The position numbers and the translations under genes were made by a program. The notes beneath the pieces were generated by a model that saw only the letters and a program-made list of their open reading frames with translations, was not told where the DNA came from and made no database searches. 18,471 nucleotides of DNA, from the NCBI GenBank assembly GCA_045531795.1, contig JAZSET010000107.1, forward strand, positions 1-18,471, given 5' to 3'. Shown here piece after piece: positions 9,459 to 16,208 of the stretch (the stretch's first letter is position 1; each line of letters begins with the position of its first letter). Source of the stretch: UBA4717 sp045531795 (GTDB lineage Bacteria; Bacillota; Clostridia; Oscillospirales; CAG-272).

Positions 9459-11132
9459 TTAACCTCCATTTTTTCCATTTATTATATCAAGGGCAGAAAT
9501 AACCTTTTCGGGATATCCCACCTCATATAAATCATTTCTCACATTTGCATAATCGCTTTTTCGCTTAAGCGGCAGATAAAGCGCAATACCTGAATATTTA
9601 TTGGCGAGTGCGCTTCGCTTATAGTAAAGTGAGCCTTCCATTGCCACCGCAAGATTGCTTATATCCATATCAACTGCGTCGAATACCGAAAGTATATCGT
9701 ATTGGTCATTTCCACCGCTGTCCCCGTATGGAACAAGTCCTGCATCTATCAGCCTGTCAAGGTAAGTGTCACCTGTAAGCTTATCAAGCGCTTTCTGCAC
9801 TTCATTTGCCAGCATAGCTGCCCTGTCAAGCCTTATCACCGACATAACAACATCTTCTCTGCCTTGTGGCGCGTGTACTATGTATGAATCAACAATCAAC
9901 CTCGAAAGCTCTTCTGTTGACAGCTTCGGGTCGGCTGCAAGCGAATTCAGCCACGTTGTATAGTAAACTCCGTCCATCGGAGTAATATCCTCTGATGCTA
10001 TCATATATTTGCCTGCATCAGAAAGTGCGTACGCACATTCGAGTGTTCCCATAAGACAGGCATCAAACACTATGAGATCAAATTTTTGTCCGAACTTTGC
10101 AAGTGCCGTCTTCATATCCGAAAGCGATAGCGAGGCATCCTTATTAAGCTCGTCCCGTCCAAATCCGGCAAGTGTTCCTCCGCCATGATCCCACATGATC
10201 AGCACATATCTGTCGGCAATTACATTCTCTTTTGCGTAAACCAGAAAATCTTCAAGCGTTTCACGCTCGCACATATCCGCACCGTCGAGTACTGTCAAAT
10301 CTGTAAACGAAGTATCGGTTATTCTGAATCGTTGTGTTTTTTCGTCTTTAAGCAGCCCATTACGGTAATTTTTCGTTCCGCCCGTCTGCATCAGTATTTC
10401 TATATCGCCAATTGGCGCATCAAGTATTTCGTTTATGTCCATTGAAAGCATTCCGAGTTTGCTTTCCAGGTCAGATGCTACCGCGTATATGAGCACCGCC
10501 GTTTTTTGCTTTTCACTTCTCAGATTGTTTTTTGCCGCTGCAAAATCTCCCTGGGTGAAAACCTTGTTTGACATCAGCTCTTTAGCAAGTGTTTTATTTG
10601 AGCCGTACATTGTTGTGTTCAGTGCCCCATAGGTAAGTCTTGCAAGCTCCCCTCGATTGAATGTACCTGTGCCTTTGTCTATCGCAAACTTATGAAGCGC
10701 AAATTCGTAAGCCTCTGAATAGTTGAACTGTCCGCCAACATCATCAGAGTATCCGAGTGCACGAAGTAACAGTGTCGAATACTGTCTGTGATCAATCGGT
10801 GCTGATGCACCGAACTCGGTCGCCGATATGCCTTTGGCGATATTCTTTTCGTATGCATATCCGATATAGGCATCCGCCCAGCCTGCATCCTCAAACGGAT
10901 GCTCATGCTCTCCTGACAGCGCCTCGTCCTCTTTGCCGAGTACTCGCACCAGAAGTGTTATCGCCTCGGCTCTTGTGGGGGTTCGCTCAAGCTCATAGCC
11001 GTTGCCCGTGCCCTTGAAAAGTCCGATTTCGGCAAGTGCATCTGCATATTGATTGTAATCAACAGTCTTTGCCGGCAAAGCCAGAAAGAGTACAAGCAGC
11101 ACGGCTGATATGATAATAAGTCTGATTTTCAT
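9459..11132 (-). CDS. SLH-domain clostripain-family (C11) cysteine protease, exported
   Basis: The start is the ATG at 11132 with AGAGG (11139-11143) 6 nt upstream. An in-frame start at 11189 would lie inside the preceding small gene and lacks a signal peptide at its N-terminus. The product is 557 aa. Residues 1-21 are a signal peptide (MKIRLIIISA..., LALPA). Residues ~25-175 hold three SLH-like repeats, with features such as RTPTRAEAITLL, FEDAGWADAYIGYAYEKNIA and FNRGELARLTYGALN, which should bind secondary cell-wall polymer. Residues ~210-550 are a peptidase C11 domain with the catalytic pair visible as His316 in WDHGGG and Cys359 in FDACLMG. C11 proteases typically cut after Arg or Lys, so this is probably a wall-tethered endopeptidase acting on surface or extracellular proteins. 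The stop codon lies 1 nt before the start of the giant gene, whose ribosome binding site sits in the last protease codons, so translation is probably coupled. Confidence 0.93.
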   Translation of the reverse strand: MKIRLIIISAVLLVLFLALPAKTVDYNQYADALAEIGLFKGTGNGYELERTPTRAEAITLLVRVLGKEDEALSGEHEHPFEDAGWADAYIGYAYEKNIAKGISATEFGASAPIDHRQYSTLLLRALGYSDDVGGQFNYSEAYEFALHKFAIDKGTGTFNRGELARLTYGALNTTMYGSNKTLAKELMSNKVFTQGDFAAAKNNLRSEKQKTAVLIYAVASDLESKLGMLSMDINEILDAPIGDIEILMQTGGTKNYRNGLLKDEKTQRFRITDTSFTDLTVLDGADMCERETLEDFLVYAKENVIADRYVLIMWDHGGGTLAGFGRDELNKDASLSLSDMKTALAKFGQKFDLIVFDACLMGTLECAYALSDAGKYMIASEDITPMDGVYYTTWLNSLAADPKLSTEELSRLIVDSYIVHAPQGREDVVMSVIRLDRAAMLANEVQKALDKLTGDTYLDRLIDAGLVPYGDSGGNDQYDILSVFDAVDMDISNLAVAMEGSLYYKRSALANKYSGIALYLPLKRKSDYANVRNDLYEVGYPEKVISALDIINGKNGG

Positions 11133-11154
11133 TATTTTCCTCTTTTCGGGCAAG

Positions 11155-11361
11155 TTAATTAGTCTGTTTGATCGGGTATTTGCATACACCGACCTCGGGT
11201 ACGCCCGATTTCAGTTCCTTGAAACAAGCATATTTGCAAAACCAACAATTTGTTATCGGTTTAAGCAGGCATTGTCTGTTCATAAAATGTTCGCATACCG
11301 TTGAACGTGTTATTTTCACCGTTTTTTCACAATGTGCTGAATTTTTAGGTTCAATATTCAT
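11155..11361 (-). CDS. Small cysteine-rich protein, 68 aa, first gene of the exported-protein operon
   Basis: The ATG at 11361 has GGGAGAG about 4-5 nt upstream and lies about 37 nt after the predicted transcription start of a strong promoter (11405-11435). The stop is 22 nt before the protease start. The 68 residues contain seven cysteines; the core reads C-x6-C-x8-C-x2-C-x3-C-x12-C and includes NCWFCKYACF and GVCKYP. There is no signal peptide or membrane segment. The pattern suggests a small metal-binding fold (zinc or Fe-S) or a disulfide-rich peptide. I do not recognise the family and see no radical-SAM or other maturation gene nearby. Support is the start context, promoter and ordered cysteines; it could still be spurious because it is short. 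Confidence 0.6.
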   Translation of the reverse strand: MNIEPKNSAHCEKTVKITRSTVCEHFMNRQCLLKPITNCWFCKYACFKELKSGVPEVGVCKYPIKQTN

Positions 11362-11404
11362 TGGTCTCTCCCAACATATTCAAAAAATGAGTATATGTGG
11401 ACAG

Positions 11405-11435
11405 ATTATATCACATATATACAATTTAATGTAAA
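11405..11435 (-). promoter_or_regulatory. Promoter of the exported-protein operon
   Basis: Read on the minus strand, a perfect TATAAT (11405-11410) is preceded by TGA, an extended -10 element. TTTACA (11430-11435) lies 19 bp upstream; the spacing is slightly long, which the extended -10 may offset. Predicted transcription starts near 11398 and leads into the cysteine-rich gene, the protease and the giant exported proteins. Confidence 0.65.
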
Positions 11436-11441
11436 CATTGG

Positions 11442-11473
11442 AATGAAATGCATTTTCAGCGTAATGAAATGCA
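11442..11473. promoter_or_regulatory. Paired direct repeats, probable LytTR response-regulator binding site
   Basis: Two perfect copies of AATGAAATGCA lie at 11442-11452 and 11463-11473, exactly 21 bp apart, or two helical turns. LytTR-family regulators (AgrA, LytR, AlgR, ComE) are known to bind 9-bp direct repeats separated by about 12 bp, the same geometry. The downstream copy ends 10 bp before the -35 of the response-regulator promoter. The other copy begins 6 bp from the -35 of the divergent exported-protein promoter. A LytTR protein is encoded immediately downstream. Confidence 0.7.
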
Positions 11474-11483
11474 CTATAAACTA

Positions 11484-11512
11484 TTGAAAACTATTACCTG
11501 TTCTGTTATAAT
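11484..11512 (+). promoter_or_regulatory. Promoter of the two-component operon
   Basis: TTGAAA (11484-11489), a 17-bp spacer and a perfect TATAAT (11507-11512) preceded by TGT form a near-ideal sigma-A promoter with extended -10. Predicted start near 11519 lies upstream of the TTG start at 11553 and downstream of the earlier in-frame ATG at 11448, supporting the TTG choice. Confidence 0.8.
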
Positions 11513-11552
11513 TATATCAATAATAATTATGTTATGGAGTGGGGGGACTAAT

Positions 11553-12275
11553 TTGTTACGAATTGCAATCTGTGACGATATGCCCGATTTTCTTGCACGT
11601 GCAAACTCGTTGGTATCAGCATGGAAAAATGATCCTGAGAACGTAATTATCGAGCTTTTTTCTGACGGCGATTCACTTATCGACGTCCACATCAAAAATC
11701 CATTTGATATCATTTTACTTGACATAGTAATGCCGCTCATGAACGGAATAGACACTGCGGCACAAATAAGAAAAAACGACAAGTCGGTAAAACTCGTGTT
11801 TCTCACCTCCTCCCCCGAGTTTGCAATCGAATCATATTCAGTGCAAGCAAACGGTTATCTCTTAAAACCCATTGACAAGGACAAGCTTTATTCATGTCTT
11901 GACCACCTGTACTCAAGCATTGCTGATAATACAAAATACATAATGATCAAAGATGCTGCCTCTGTACACCGAATTGAGCTTCGCTCTATCGAATACGCAG
12001 AAGCTCAGGGAAAACACGTGATTTTCACCTTATCTGACTCAAGTCAAATTAAATCAAGCGAGCCCTTTTACGTTTACGATGATAAACTCACTGCTCATGA
12101 CGGATTTTTCAAGTGTCACAGAAGCTATATAGTAAACATTTTCCGCATAAGCAAATACACTCCAAAGGAGATAACAATGCGCTCCGGTTGTCGTATTCCT
12201 ATTTCCAGGAACGCACACAAAGATTTTGAAGCGGCATATTTTGAACTAACTTTTACAAAGGTGGGGGATGTATAA
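11553..12275 (+). CDS. LytTR-family response regulator (AgrA-type)
   Basis: I choose the TTG at 11553, giving MLRIAICDD, because GGGGGG (11541-11546) lies 6 nt upstream and earlier in-frame starts lie at or before the promoter or lack a binding site. The product is 240 aa. Residues 2-120 are a receiver domain: acidic pair Asp8-Asp9, phospho-acceptor Asp57 in LLDIVMP, Thr85 and Lys105 in LLKPID. Residues ~130-232 are a LytTR DNA-binding domain with the typical FFKCHRSYIVNI segment (~185-196). Phosphorylation by the adjacent kinase should promote binding to paired direct repeats such as those at 11442-11473, implying autoregulation and possible control of the divergent exported-protein operon. 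The stop overlaps the kinase ATG by 1 nt (TAATG), so the two are translationally coupled. Confidence 0.92.
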   Translation: MLRIAICDDMPDFLARANSLVSAWKNDPENVIIELFSDGDSLIDVHIKNPFDIILLDIVMPLMNGIDTAAQIRKNDKSVKLVFLTSSPEFAIESYSVQANGYLLKPIDKDKLYSCLDHLYSSIADNTKYIMIKDAASVHRIELRSIEYAEAQGKHVIFTLSDSSQIKSSEPFYVYDDKLTAHDGFFKCHRSYIVNIFRISKYTPKEITMRSGCRIPISRNAHKDFEAAYFELTFTKVGDV

Positions 12276-13540
12276 TGACAGAACAGATTATGATACTAAT
12301 TCACGGCTTGATAGTACTCTTGTTCGGTATACTTTTGTCCGCCTCCTTTGCAAATATCTCGCTTAACAAAATCAATCTTATTATTACATTTCTATTTTGC
12401 AGCATAATTGGCATACTTCAGATAATTCTTCATTTTTTTGTCAGTGAGCCTACCTTGTGGAAGATATATCCACTTATTGTGCACCTGCCTCTTATACTGT
12501 TTTTGGTGATTTTCTTTGGCAAGCGTTTGATCACCGCAATTGTTTCGGTCTTCACCTCGTATCTCCTCTGTCAGCCTGCAAAATGGTTTGGCGTACTCAG
12601 TTATGCTCTCTCTGACAATAAAATTGTGGAATACAGCGTTCGAATTGCCGTTTTGGTTCTGGTTTTCGCTATAACAATTATATTTCTATCACGCTCATTT
12701 TCGGAAATTTTCGAAAAGAATACAAAAAGCGTCTGCATTTTTGCAATTATCCCGACAGTCTATTATGTATTCGACTATTCTACGGTTGTTTATACAAGTA
12801 TCTGGCTTGACAATAACCGCATAGCTGCAGAGTTTCTGCCATTCTTTCTGTGCATTACGTTTACGATATTCTGTGTTGTATATTACAAGGAATACGAGAA
12901 AAAATCAGATGCCGAACGCAACGAGCAGCTAACACGTATCACCGTTGAGCAGCAGGCAAAAGAGCTGGAAACAATCAAGCGAAACGAGTGCGAAATCCGT
13001 ATGCTCCGTCACGATCTGCGCTTGTTTCTGAGCACACTCGCAGTGTGTGTTGACACTGATGACAAGGAAACAGCAAGAGATCTCATAAACTCCTACACGG
13101 AGCACGTTGAAGGCACAAAAGCCAAGCGTTTTTGTGCAAATGATACTTTGAATTATGTACTTTCGGACTTTGACGCAAAATGCGAGGCACATGAAGTTAG
13201 GTTTCTCCACTCAGTCGGTATTGATAATATATCAATAAATGAGATTATGTTTTCTTCCATTCTTCTGAATGCCCTTGATAATGCCCTTAATGCAGTATTG
13301 GAGCTTCCGAAAGAACAACGCTCGGTTTCCCTTATGCTGAAGGCGGCAGACGGTAAACTTCTTATTTCGGTAAAAAATCCCTTTGGCAAAAAGCCCGTCT
13401 TTTCAGACGGACTTCCGATGTCTAATAAAAAAGGCCACGGCTACGGCACACAAAGTATCCGCTACCTGACTCATAAGCTCGGCGGTAACTGCCAATTCAC
13501 CGTAAACGATGATCTTTTTGTAACAAGAGTTATAATTTAA
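12275..13540 (+). CDS. GHKL sensor histidine kinase (AgrC-type)
   Basis: This 421-aa protein overlaps the regulator stop by 1 nt, with GGTGGGGG as the ribosome binding site. The N-terminal ~204 residues are a membrane domain with six or seven hydrophobic segments (about 5-25, 33-55, 66-84, 86-99, 122-138, 153-165, 187-204), as in AgrC-type peptide sensors. A charged, coiled-coil-like stretch (205-240) follows. The phospho-acceptor is His246 in MLRHDLRLF. The GHKL ATPase domain shows an N box with Asn332 and Asn336 (LLNALDNALNAV) and a G box GHGYGTQSI (387-395). It should phosphorylate the LytTR regulator encoded before it. No AgrD/AgrB-like signal-peptide genes are visible in the window, so the signal is unknown. 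Confidence 0.92.
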   Translation: MTEQIMILIHGLIVLLFGILLSASFANISLNKINLIITFLFCSIIGILQIILHFFVSEPTLWKIYPLIVHLPLILFLVIFFGKRLITAIVSVFTSYLLCQPAKWFGVLSYALSDNKIVEYSVRIAVLVLVFAITIIFLSRSFSEIFEKNTKSVCIFAIIPTVYYVFDYSTVVYTSIWLDNNRIAAEFLPFFLCITFTIFCVVYYKEYEKKSDAERNEQLTRITVEQQAKELETIKRNECEIRMLRHDLRLFLSTLAVCVDTDDKETARDLINSYTEHVEGTKAKRFCANDTLNYVLSDFDAKCEAHEVRFLHSVGIDNISINEIMFSSILLNALDNALNAVLELPKEQRSVSLMLKAADGKLLISVKNPFGKKPVFSDGLPMSNKKGHGYGTQSIRYLTHKLGGNCQFTVNDDLFVTRVII

Positions 13541-13552
13541 CCCATCAATCAT

Positions 13553-13574
13553 AACCACCGCTAGACCGGTGGTT
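13553..13574 (+). terminator. Hairpin after the two-component operon
   Basis: AACCACCG and CGGTGGTT form a perfect 8-bp stem around a 6-nt loop, 13 nt after the kinase stop. Only three T residues follow, so it is a weak intrinsic terminator. It could instead be a subterminal hairpin of a decayed mobile element. Confidence 0.4.
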
Positions 13575-13642
13575 TACACTGTCCCTAATAAGATGCTACT
13601 CTAAATCGCTTATTCTATGAGTGATTTCGGCACTTTCCTTAA

Positions 13643-13744
13643 ATTACTAATTTCCCTGATGCGCTTAGAATTGCTCAGGATCATCTTGATTGCAAAAACT
13701 TCTACGGCTACAACCCTGCTTTTGACAAAGGCAGAAACAAATAA
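13643..13744 (+). other. Possible decayed coding fragment in the 13541-13850 gap
   Basis: A 33-codon stretch between two in-frame stops (13640-13642 and 13742-13744) reads like real protein (ITNFPDALRIAQDHLD..., ending NPAFDKGRNK) but has no start codon or ribosome binding site. It may be the C-terminal remnant of a lost gene or mobile element; I do not recognise the family. Apart from this fragment and two hairpins I see nothing in the gap. Confidence 0.25.
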
Positions 13745-13750
13745 TAGCAA

Positions 13751-13776
13751 AGCGGCTGACCGAACGGTCAGCCGCT
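13751..13776. terminator. Strong hairpin terminator, probably bidirectional
   Basis: AGCGGCTGACCG and CGGTCAGCCGCT form a perfect 12-bp GC-rich stem around AA. GTTTATTT follows on the plus strand and TTGCTATTATTTG on the minus strand. It lies between the kinase operon and the converging interrupted gene and could stop transcription from both sides. Confidence 0.7.
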
Positions 13777-13850
13777 GTTTATTTAGCTTAGTTAATCAGC
13801 AATACCGGCATCGAAAAAAACAGTTTCCGCGACAGAATTCTTTCTCATAA

Positions 13851-14504
13851 TTAATCTCGCCCTCCGTCACCCTTGTTTCCGCCAAATTCACATCCTTCAA
13901 TGTGGCCGTGTCCGTAATACCACCTTCCGTGTCTGTATCCGTAATGAGGAGGGCAGTTTGCACAGTCACCGTCGCATACGCCGTTATAGGTAATGTTATG
14001 CTGAGGATTTGTATTAAACAAAACTGCAAGCAAAGCGTAAATAAACGTAAAAACAACACCTATAACCGAGAAAAATGCTTTCAGAATAAGCCATATTGAA
14101 CCGAACACTATTTTCAAAGTACTTTGTTTTCCTGCTATTGCGCCTTTGTGATTGCTGTGTTTATCTGTTTGCGAGCGTAGATTTTCAAGTAACTCCTCAT
14201 CGACAAAAATATTCATTTTATCAATATGATCAACAGTATACGGCTCAGAGTTTGAGCTCAAAAGCTCAGGATGTATATCATCATAAACCTCGCTTACAAG
14301 CTCGACAATTTCGTCCGGGGTAAACTTTACACCAAAGTTCAATGCTCTTCTAATAAAGAGTGTCGAAACGTTTCCGCTACTAAAGCATTGGGCAATTTCG
14401 CACACCTCATCCGACGAGCCAAAATCAGTAAGAGCCGATATATTGCAAAATTAGGTTTCTTCATCCCAACCATAGAAGTCATCATAATATTCTTTCCAAG
14501 TCAT
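13851..14504 (-). pseudogene. Membrane protein gene interrupted by an in-frame TAA at codon 18
   Basis: The natural start is the ATG at 14504 (MTWKEYYDDFYGWDEET), with GAGG 8 nt upstream and a good promoter at 14549-14577. Codon 18 is TAA (14451-14453), after which the same frame runs open for 199 residues to TAA at 13851. The uninterrupted product would be 217 aa. It has a soluble N-terminal part (residues ~19-125), a long hydrophobic segment (129-163), and a short C-terminal tail rich in Cys, His, Gly and aromatic residues (CDGDCANC, YGHGH). A single base change, for example CAA to TAA, would explain it. Translation could restart at a GTG at 14405, which lacks a clear binding site, so a shortened 184-residue membrane protein remains possible. 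The function is unknown. Confidence 0.65.
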
Positions 14505-14548
14505 TGACTATACCTCATAGTTTTTCCCTCTATTCACCATTTTTCAAT

Positions 14549-14577
14549 ATTATACCTCAAATGAAAGCAAAAGTAAA
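14549..14577 (-). promoter_or_regulatory. Promoter of the interrupted membrane-protein gene
   Basis: On the minus strand TTTACT (14572-14577), a 17-bp spacer and a perfect TATAAT (14549-14554) lead to a predicted start near 14542, about 38 nt before the ATG at 14504. This supports that ATG as the original start. Confidence 0.6.
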
Positions 14578-14616
14578 GTGGCACTACAAAGCAATACTGC
14601 AGTGATACACAAAAAT

Positions 14617-14862
14617 CTATCCTGCAATCAATTTTACAATCACATAAACTATTATTACTACAATAATTCCTGTCAGGCATCCGGGATTATTATTTTGAGT
14701 GTCTTGAGGATTGCTTACAGGGGGGTTATTGTTACTTCTTGACAAGTAGCATTCATTTGAAGAGTCGCTACTGTCAGATGAATCATCATCGTCTTGCGCT
14801 ATTACTGTTTTATAAAAGACATAATCGTGTCCGTCTATTTTGCCGTCGTTATTCCAATCCAT
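14617..14862 (-). CDS. Small membrane-anchored protein with one EF-hand/dockerin-type loop (81 aa)
   Basis: The ATG at 14862 has GGAGG 6-7 nt upstream. Residues 2-13 are a perfect 12-residue calcium-loop motif (DWNNDGKIDGHD: Asp2, Asn4, Asp6, Gly7, Ile9, Asp13), as found in EF hands and single dockerin repeats. An acidic and Ser-rich stretch (23-36) and an Asn/Pro-rich linker (44-60) follow. Residues 62-79 form a C-terminal membrane segment. There is no signal peptide, so topology is uncertain; tail-anchored insertion is possible. It may be a calcium-sensing or protein-docking membrane protein. A second dockerin repeat, needed for classical cohesin binding, is absent. I know of no assigned function. 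Confidence 0.75.
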   Translation of the reverse strand: MDWNNDGKIDGHDYVFYKTVIAQDDDDSSDSSDSSNECYLSRSNNNPPVSNPQDTQNNNPGCLTGIIVVIIVYVIVKLIAG

Positions 14863-14900
14863 AGTGTCCCTCCTTATTGAAATTGTAATCGTTTTTATCT

Positions 14901-14918
14901 ATTGTGTATCAGCACAAT
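14901..14918. promoter_or_regulatory. Inverted repeat over the dNTPase -35, candidate operator
   Basis: ATTGTG and CACAAT form perfect 6-bp arms around a 6-nt centre. The left arm overlaps the -35 of the plus-strand promoter and lies between the divergent small membrane gene and the dNTPase gene. A dimeric repressor could bind here; no cognate regulator is identified. Confidence 0.35.
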
Positions 14919-14930
14919 TTATGTTATAAT
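14902..14930 (+). promoter_or_regulatory. Promoter of the HD-domain dNTPase gene
   Basis: TTGTGT (14902-14907), a 17-bp spacer and TATAAT (14925-14930) preceded by TGT form an extended -10 promoter. The predicted start near 14937 falls at the ribosome binding site, so the leader would be only about 15 nt. Confidence 0.65.
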
Positions 14931-14951
14931 AAACAAAGAGGTGATACTGTA

Positions 14952-16145
14952 TTGAATTATGAAAAATTATCGGACAAAATGTCTGCGAGAATCATAGCCG
15001 ACAAAGGAAGTAATTGTTTGGCAGGTATGGCTTTTGATGATAGTGGTGTTATTCGCAGAAATAGTAGTCGCGACCAGGCAAATATTATCCGCACGGCCTT
15101 TATCCGCGACATTGACAAGATACTTCACTGTCCTTATTACAACCGCTATGCTGACAAAACCCAGGTGTTTTCCTTTTACAAAAATGACGACATTACTCGG
15201 CGTGCGCTTCACGTCCAGCTCGTTTCACGTATTGCCCGCACTATCGGCAAGGCTCTTGGGCTCAATCTTGATTTAATTGAAGCGATAGCACTCGGTCATG
15301 ATATCGGTCACACCCCATTCGGCCACGCGGGTGAGGCTTTTTTAGACGAGCTTTTATTTGCTCACACCGGCAGGCATTTCTCTCACAATATTCATTCTGT
15401 CAGGGTACTTGACAGTATTTTTCCTTACAACATTTCGCTCCAGACGCTTTCGGGCATTGCCTCGCACGACGGCGAGCTTGAGCTTTCTGAATATCACCCT
15501 TCCCCTCTCGTCAGCTTTGATGATTTTGACTCTATGATCGAGTCTTGTTACCTTGACAAATCAAATGTAAAAAAGCTTATTCCCTCCACTCTTGAGGGCT
15601 GTGTAATGCGAATATCCGATATTATCGCTTATCTCGGCAAGGACAGGCAGGATGCCGAAAAAGCGGGTGTACACAACACTGACGCCTATGATGACTCTAC
15701 CATTGGTACATACAATGCCGAGATTATAAACAATCTGATTGTCAACATTATCGAAAACAGTTACAGAAAGCCTTATATCAAGCTCGATGCTGAACATTTT
15801 GAAGCATTAAGAAAAGCCAAAGCCGACAATTACGAGCTTATATACACCCGAAACGTTGTAAAATCAGTAATGGAAAACACTGTTGGGCCTATGATGAGTC
15901 AGATGTATGAAAGGCTTTTATCTGACCTTGTGTCAGGCAATACCGAGTCCCCGATTTTTACACACCACATAGACTATGTGAACAAGGCTCATTACACACG
16001 CGATTTCCCTTATGAGAAAACCGAGCCAAATCAGCTTGTTGTTGATTACATAGCGAGTATGACAGATGATTATTTTACAGATTTACATGCTTATCTCTTC
16101 CCCGAAAGCGATCTGAAAATACTCTACAAGGGATATTTCGGGTAA
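14952..16145 (+). CDS. HD-domain deoxynucleoside triphosphate triphosphohydrolase (dGTPase-like)
   Basis: I choose the TTG at 14952 (MNYEKLSDKM, 397 aa): AGAGGTG (14937-14943) lies 8 nt upstream, and the next in-frame ATG (14979) has no binding site. The fold is the HD-domain dGTPase family, which hydrolyses dNTPs to the deoxynucleoside and tripolyphosphate. The metal ligands are visible as His87 (RRALHVQLV), His116-Asp117 (LGHDIGHTPFGHAGE) and Asp222 (RISDIIAYLGKDRQDA). Other family features are the N-terminal RTAFIRDIDKI-type segment, NIHSVRVLDSI and GIASHDGE. The enzyme is probably cytosolic and acts in dNTP pool control; related enzymes can restrict phage by dNTP depletion, but nothing here shows that role. 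It ends at a strong terminator and appears monocistronic. Confidence 0.88.
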   Translation: MNYEKLSDKMSARIIADKGSNCLAGMAFDDSGVIRRNSSRDQANIIRTAFIRDIDKILHCPYYNRYADKTQVFSFYKNDDITRRALHVQLVSRIARTIGKALGLNLDLIEAIALGHDIGHTPFGHAGEAFLDELLFAHTGRHFSHNIHSVRVLDSIFPYNISLQTLSGIASHDGELELSEYHPSPLVSFDDFDSMIESCYLDKSNVKKLIPSTLEGCVMRISDIIAYLGKDRQDAEKAGVHNTDAYDDSTIGTYNAEIINNLIVNIIENSYRKPYIKLDAEHFEALRKAKADNYELIYTRNVVKSVMENTVGPMMSQMYERLLSDLVSGNTESPIFTHHIDYVNKAHYTRDFPYEKTEPNQLVVDYIASMTDDYFTDLHAYLFPESDLKILYKGYFG

Positions 16146-16169
16146 CTTAACATAATGGCTTATAAACGC

Positions 16170-16200
16170 AAAAAGGTCTCGCATATTGCGAGGCCTTTTT
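16170..16200. terminator. Bidirectional intrinsic terminator between converging genes
   Basis: A 14-bp stem (16170-16183 with 16187-16200, one T-G mismatch) surrounds a 3-nt loop, with A5 on one side and T5 on the other. It lies between the dNTPase stop and the converging SpoIIM-family gene and should serve both. Confidence 0.9.
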
Positions 16201-16208
16201 GTTTAGTT

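Noticed and set aside
11155..11361. SCIFF-type (six cysteines in forty-five residues) ranthipeptide precursor
   Set aside because: The cysteine spacing and length do not fit and no radical-SAM maturase is nearby, so the small cysteine-rich gene is left unassigned.
11448..11552. Longer N-terminus for the response regulator from the ATG at 11448
   Set aside because: This ATG overlaps the first direct repeat and lies upstream of the promoter and predicted transcription start; the receiver domain begins right after the TTG at 11553.
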